Below, in pieces: positions 61,058 to 64,000 of a stretch of 64,000 bases of DNA (position 1 is its first letter; the number at the start of each line of letters is the position of its first letter). The stretch spans positions 186,001 to 250,000 of the forward strand of contig NZ_JABWDU010000009.1 of assembly GCF_013371465.1 (NCBI RefSeq). The letters are read 5' to 3'. The notes below the pieces were generated by a model. The model made no database searches and was not told the DNA's origin. It saw nothing but the letters and a program-made list of their open reading frames with translations. The translations under genes and the position numbers were made by a program. This DNA is from Ensifer oleiphilus. GTDB taxonomy: Bacteria > Pseudomonadota > Alphaproteobacteria > Rhizobiales > Rhizobiaceae.

Positions 61058-62705
61058 ATGCCAATTGATATGAAGAGCGCCTTAGGCCTGCTGGCTGCTT
61101 CAGCAGTCCGCAGGTCAATAAAGCCGAAAGCGCTTGCGCTTGCCGGAACCGTGCTGATGTCGACCTTCTCGACGTCGCCCTTGCCAGCCTTCGCGCAGGA
61201 TGCAGCCAAGCCCAACATTCTCGTTATTTTTGGCGACGACATCGGTCAGACCAATATCAGCGCCTATTCCATGGGCGTGATGGGCTACAAAACTCCGAAC
61301 ATCGATCGGCTTGCCAGCGAGGGCGTGCTGTTCACCGACTATTACGCCGAAAACAGCTGCACAGCCGGCCGATCCACCTTCATCACTGGTCAGTCGGTGC
61401 TTCGCACCGGCATGTCGAAAGTCGGCGCTCCCGGTGCACCCGTCGGCATTCAGGCCCGCGACGTAACGATTGCGCAGGCGCTGAAGCCGCTCGGTTACGC
61501 GACGGGCCAGTTTGGCAAGAACCACCTTGGCGACAAGGACGAGTATTTGCCGACCGCCCATGGCTTCGACGAATTCTTCGGCAACCTCTATCACCTCAAC
61601 GCCGAGGAAGAGCCGGAGCGCCCCTATTGGCCGAAGGATCCAAACGACCCCTTCGTCAAGAACTTCTCGCCACGCGGCGTGTTGCATACCTTTGCCGATG
61701 GCAAGATCGAGGATACCGGTGCGCTCAACACCAAGCGCATGGAAACGATCGACGACGAGACCACGGCGGCGGCTATCGGCTTCATGGAAAAGCAGGTGAA
61801 GGAAGGCAAACCTTTCTTCACCTGGATGAACACGACACGCATGCATCTGTTCACCCATGTGCGGCCTGAATACCAGGGCCAGAGCGGCATGCCGGGCAAC
61901 GAATATGCGGACGGCATGATCGAGCATGACAACGATGTCGGCAAGCTGCTGAAGGCGATCGACGACCTGAAGATCGCCGACAACACCATCGTTGTCTACG
62001 CCACCGACAACGGGCCCAATCAGTTCTCGTGGCCGGACGCGGCAACGACACCCTTCCGCAGCGAGAAGGATACCAATTGGGAAGGCGCCTTCCGCGTCCC
62101 CGCCATGATCCGCTGGCCGGGCAAGATCAAGCCCGGCGTCTCCAACGAAATGATCTCGGGGTCTCGACTGGTTCCCGACGCTGCTGGCAGCCGCTGGCGA
62201 CAAAGACATCAAGGATCGCCTGCTGAAGGGAGCCAAGCTTGGCGACAAGGACTTCAAGGTCCACCTCGACGGCTACAACCAGCTTCCCTATCTGACCGGG
62301 GAGCAGCCGAAGAGCGCGCGCAACGAGTTCTTCTATTTCAACGACGACGCCAAGCTTGTCGCCATGCGATGGGACAACTGGAAGGCCGTCTTTTGCGAAA
62401 TGCGCAAGCCAGGCGGTTTCGAAGTGTGGCAGGATCCCTTCGTGTGCCTCCGCGTTCCGAAAATCTTCAACCTGAGAATGGATCCGTATGAACGCGCGGA
62501 CACGGTTTCCGACCAGTACAACGACTGGCTGACAAAGAACGTCTACCTGGTGGCAATCGCGACGATGAAAGCTTCTGTTTTCCTTGAAAGCTTCATCGAC
62601 TATCCGCCGAGCCAGAAGCCCGCGAGCTTCTCGGTTGACCAGGTCGAGGAAGGCGTGCATGCCAAGATCGACGAGATCATGAAGAAGGCCCCGGCCGCTC
62701 AATAA
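61058..62705 (+). pseudogene. Secreted formylglycine-type sulfatase, frameshifted
   Basis: With one extra base removed the gene gives a 548-residue sulfatase. The ATG at 61058 follows AGGGAGACATGAG. A signal peptide ends at PAFAQDA (about 48). Metal residues are in NILVIFGDDIGQTN, and the modifiable cysteine is C101 in NSCTAGRSTFITG; the motif is CTAGR rather than C-x-P-x-R, but C-x-A-x-R is tolerated in this family. At 62157-62160 TCGGGGTCTC has one G too many: removing it restores GLDWFPTLLAAAGD. As written, translation from 61058 leaves frame after residue 367 and stops at 62491. The terminator at 62710 follows. Confidence 0.85.
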
Positions 62706-62709
62706 ACTG

Positions 62710-62747
62710 AAAAAGGCGGCGCTCGTCCGAGCGCCGCCTTTTCTTTC
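62710..62747 (+). terminator. Rho-independent terminator after the sulfatase
   Basis: Perfect 10-bp stem GGCGGCGCTC / GAGCGCCGCC with a 4-nt loop, preceded by AAAA and followed by TTTTCTTT. It lies 9 nt after the sulfatase stop. Confidence 0.9.
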
Positions 62748-62842
62748 CTGGCATTTAGAACCTATGGTGAGCCGGATTGACCGCAAAGAGTTCCGTGCCC
62801 GTACACTCGGTCGATGTCGACGGGTCCAACGAGAGACAGGGC

Positions 62843-64000
62843 ATGCAGCATCGGGCCTATGCCTTCAGCCCCGCAATGGCCGGCTTCATGCTTTTCCTGT
62901 CCGGTGCCGCCGCGCTGATCTTTCAGGTTCTGTGGATCAAGCAGCTCTCGCTCGTCACCGGCGTCGACATCCATGCGGTGAGCGCCGGCGTCAGCGCCTT
63001 CTTTCTCGGTCTTGCCCTCGGCAGCTTTGTTCTCGGACGGTTCGGTGATCGCTCTCTACGTCCCTTGCGCGTCTATGCCGTGCTTGAGATTGGCGTCGCC
63101 CTGCTCGGCGTAGGCGTTACCTTTGGGCTTGCGCGGATCGCCCCGCTCTTTGTCTCGATCGAATCGAGCCTGCCCGTTGCCGCGTGGGCGATGTTGATCC
63201 TGATTGTTGCCGCACCGGCCTTTCTGATGGGTGGGACGCTTCCGGTGCTCCTGCGCGCCCTCGAAACAGCGCCCGGCGGTGTCGGCGCCAAGGGTGGACG
63301 CCTCTACGCCGCCAATACGCTTGGCGCCATCATCGGCTGCCTTGCGATCTCCTTCGTCATCGTTCCAGCACTCGGGGTGCAGGCAACCGGCCTTACCGCG
63401 GCCGCTCTTGGGCTTGCCGCGGCAGCCCTCGCGCTGTCTCGCAGCGCGGCGTCCACCATCGCTACACCACAGGCATTGTCGGCACCGTCGGACAGCGAAG
63501 GCGGGTCCCGTCTGGCGCTTGCACTCTACGCGCTCGCCGGCGGTGTCGCGCTCGGCTACGAGGTCGCCTGGTCGCAGGCGATCGTGCAATTCATCTCGAC
63601 CCGTTCTTTCGCCTTCTCGGTCGTGCTTGCCACCTATCTCGCCGGCCTTGCGCTTGGTGCCGCGCTGTTTGCACGACGGACCGATCGGCTTGACGATCCC
63701 TGGACCACTTTCGGCCTGCTCATTACCGCGGCAGGCCTCGTCGCACTTTTCGAGCTGGCCGTGCTCGGCACGTGGCTCACCGTTTGGCAGACAAACGCCG
63801 AAGCTGCGGTTGCAGCCGTCACAGGCAGTGTCTTTGCGGGCATGAGCGCCCGCTTCGTTGTGGCAGCACTCACCATCGTTTTCGTGCCGACGCTGATCCT
63901 CGGCGCCGCCTTTCCGGTGGCGTTGCGCCTTGCCGTCGACCCCGCCCATGTCGGCCGCGATACCGGCCGTGTGCTCGCCTTCAACACGCTCGGCGGCATC
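62843..64000 (+). CDS. Polytopic spermidine-synthase-like membrane protein (3' end outside window)
   Basis: The frame is open from before 62843 to the right edge (386 residues shown). Hydrophobic segments begin with MAGFMLFLSGAAALIFQVLW, and the characteristic motifs of this family appear twice: GGRLYAANTLGAIIGCLAIS, and GRDTGRVLAFNTLGGI at the edge. These are seen in membrane proteins fused to a spermidine/spermine synthase domain, so a cytoplasmic synthase-like domain is expected beyond the edge. The ATG at 62843 is the first within the hydrophobic part; an in-frame GTG at 62795 is possible. Enzymatic activity is unproven. Confidence 0.8.
   Translation, partial: MQHRAYAFSPAMAGFMLFLSGAAALIFQVLWIKQLSLVTGVDIHAVSAGVSAFFLGLALGSFVLGRFGDRSLRPLRVYAVLEIGVALLGVGVTFGLARIAPLFVSIESSLPVAAWAMLILIVAAPAFLMGGTLPVLLRALETAPGGVGAKGGRLYAANTLGAIIGCLAISFVIVPALGVQATGLTAAALGLAAAALALSRSAASTIATPQALSAPSDSEGGSRLALALYALAGGVALGYEVAWSQAIVQFISTRSFAFSVVLATYLAGLALGAALFARRTDRLDDPWTTFGLLITAAGLVALFELAVLGTWLTVWQTNAEAAVAAVTGSVFAGMSARFVVAALTIVFVPTLILGAAFPVALRLAVDPAHVGRDTGRVLAFNTLGGI

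Noticed and set aside
1-64000. tRNA, rRNA, insertion sequences, prophage or plasmid-replication genes
   Set aside because: No conserved tRNA arm sequences, transposase or integrase motifs, or replication proteins were recognised in the window.

Overview
The window is high-GC chromosomal or chromid-type DNA from an alphaproteobacterium of the order Rhizobiales, most likely the Rhizobium/Sinorhizobium (Ensifer) group. The evidence is the dense small operons, many peptide-type ABC transporters, class III cyclases, a PraR-like XRE regulator, trifolitoxin-type tfuA/ycaO genes, and two copies of a palindromic intergenic repeat of the kind known from rhizobia. No rRNA, tRNA, CRISPR array, insertion sequence or phage gene was found. 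Both window ends cut through genes.

Region by region. 0-4.2 kb: a methyltransferase-like gene cut by the left edge and a three-gene glycosyltransferase operon on the minus strand. 4.2-10.2 kb: a complete oligopeptide-type ABC importer, closed by a terminator. 10.3-18.5 kb: polysaccharide and cyclic-nucleotide genes (polysaccharide lyase, class III cyclase, nucleotide-sugar dehydrogenase, DUF3095 cyclase-like protein, metallo-beta-lactamase-fold hydrolase, polysaccharide deacetylase, glycosyltransferase). 18.6-25.4 kb: envelope genes (lipoprotein, a frameshifted mltF, an MscS channel, a large secreted SH3/glycine-rich protein). 25.7-30.8 kb: a regulatory pair (XRE and SARP/BTAD-like) followed by a compact operon of a 76-residue peptide, a YcaO cyclodehydratase-family enzyme and TfuA. 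This is a probable RiPP system and the strongest candidate for an undescribed pathway. 30.9-42.4 kb: an ABC importer with a HyuA-type hydantoinase/oxoprolinase and two tandem DUF917 proteins, beside a MalT-like LuxR regulator. 42.5-48.4 kb: a divergent LysR/SDR pair, an isopenicillin-N-synthase-like oxygenase, a broken O-acetylhomoserine sulfhydrylase-type gene and an NADP-dependent oxidoreductase. 48.5-52 kb: a TPR membrane protein and small unknown genes.

52.1-62.7 kb holds a second notable system: a secreted HAD phosphatase, a true formylglycine-generating enzyme with both catalytic cysteines, a MoxR-DUF58-DUF4381-BatA-BatB-BatD operon and a secreted sulfatase with a formylglycine-type cysteine. 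Six copies of a 17-bp motif (coding strand GTAACTGTTACGTACTT, core palindrome GTAAC-T-GTTAC) precede genes of this module and three other loci. Five of them lie 76-101 nt before the start codon, all in the same orientation relative to the gene. This points to one regulator coordinating an envelope regulon.

Three genes (mltF, the sulfhydrylase and the sulfatase) carry small indels in G/C-rich runs. Either they are recent pseudogenes or the assembly has residual indel errors; the sequence alone cannot decide. The window ends in a polytopic spermidine-synthase-like membrane protein that runs off the right edge.
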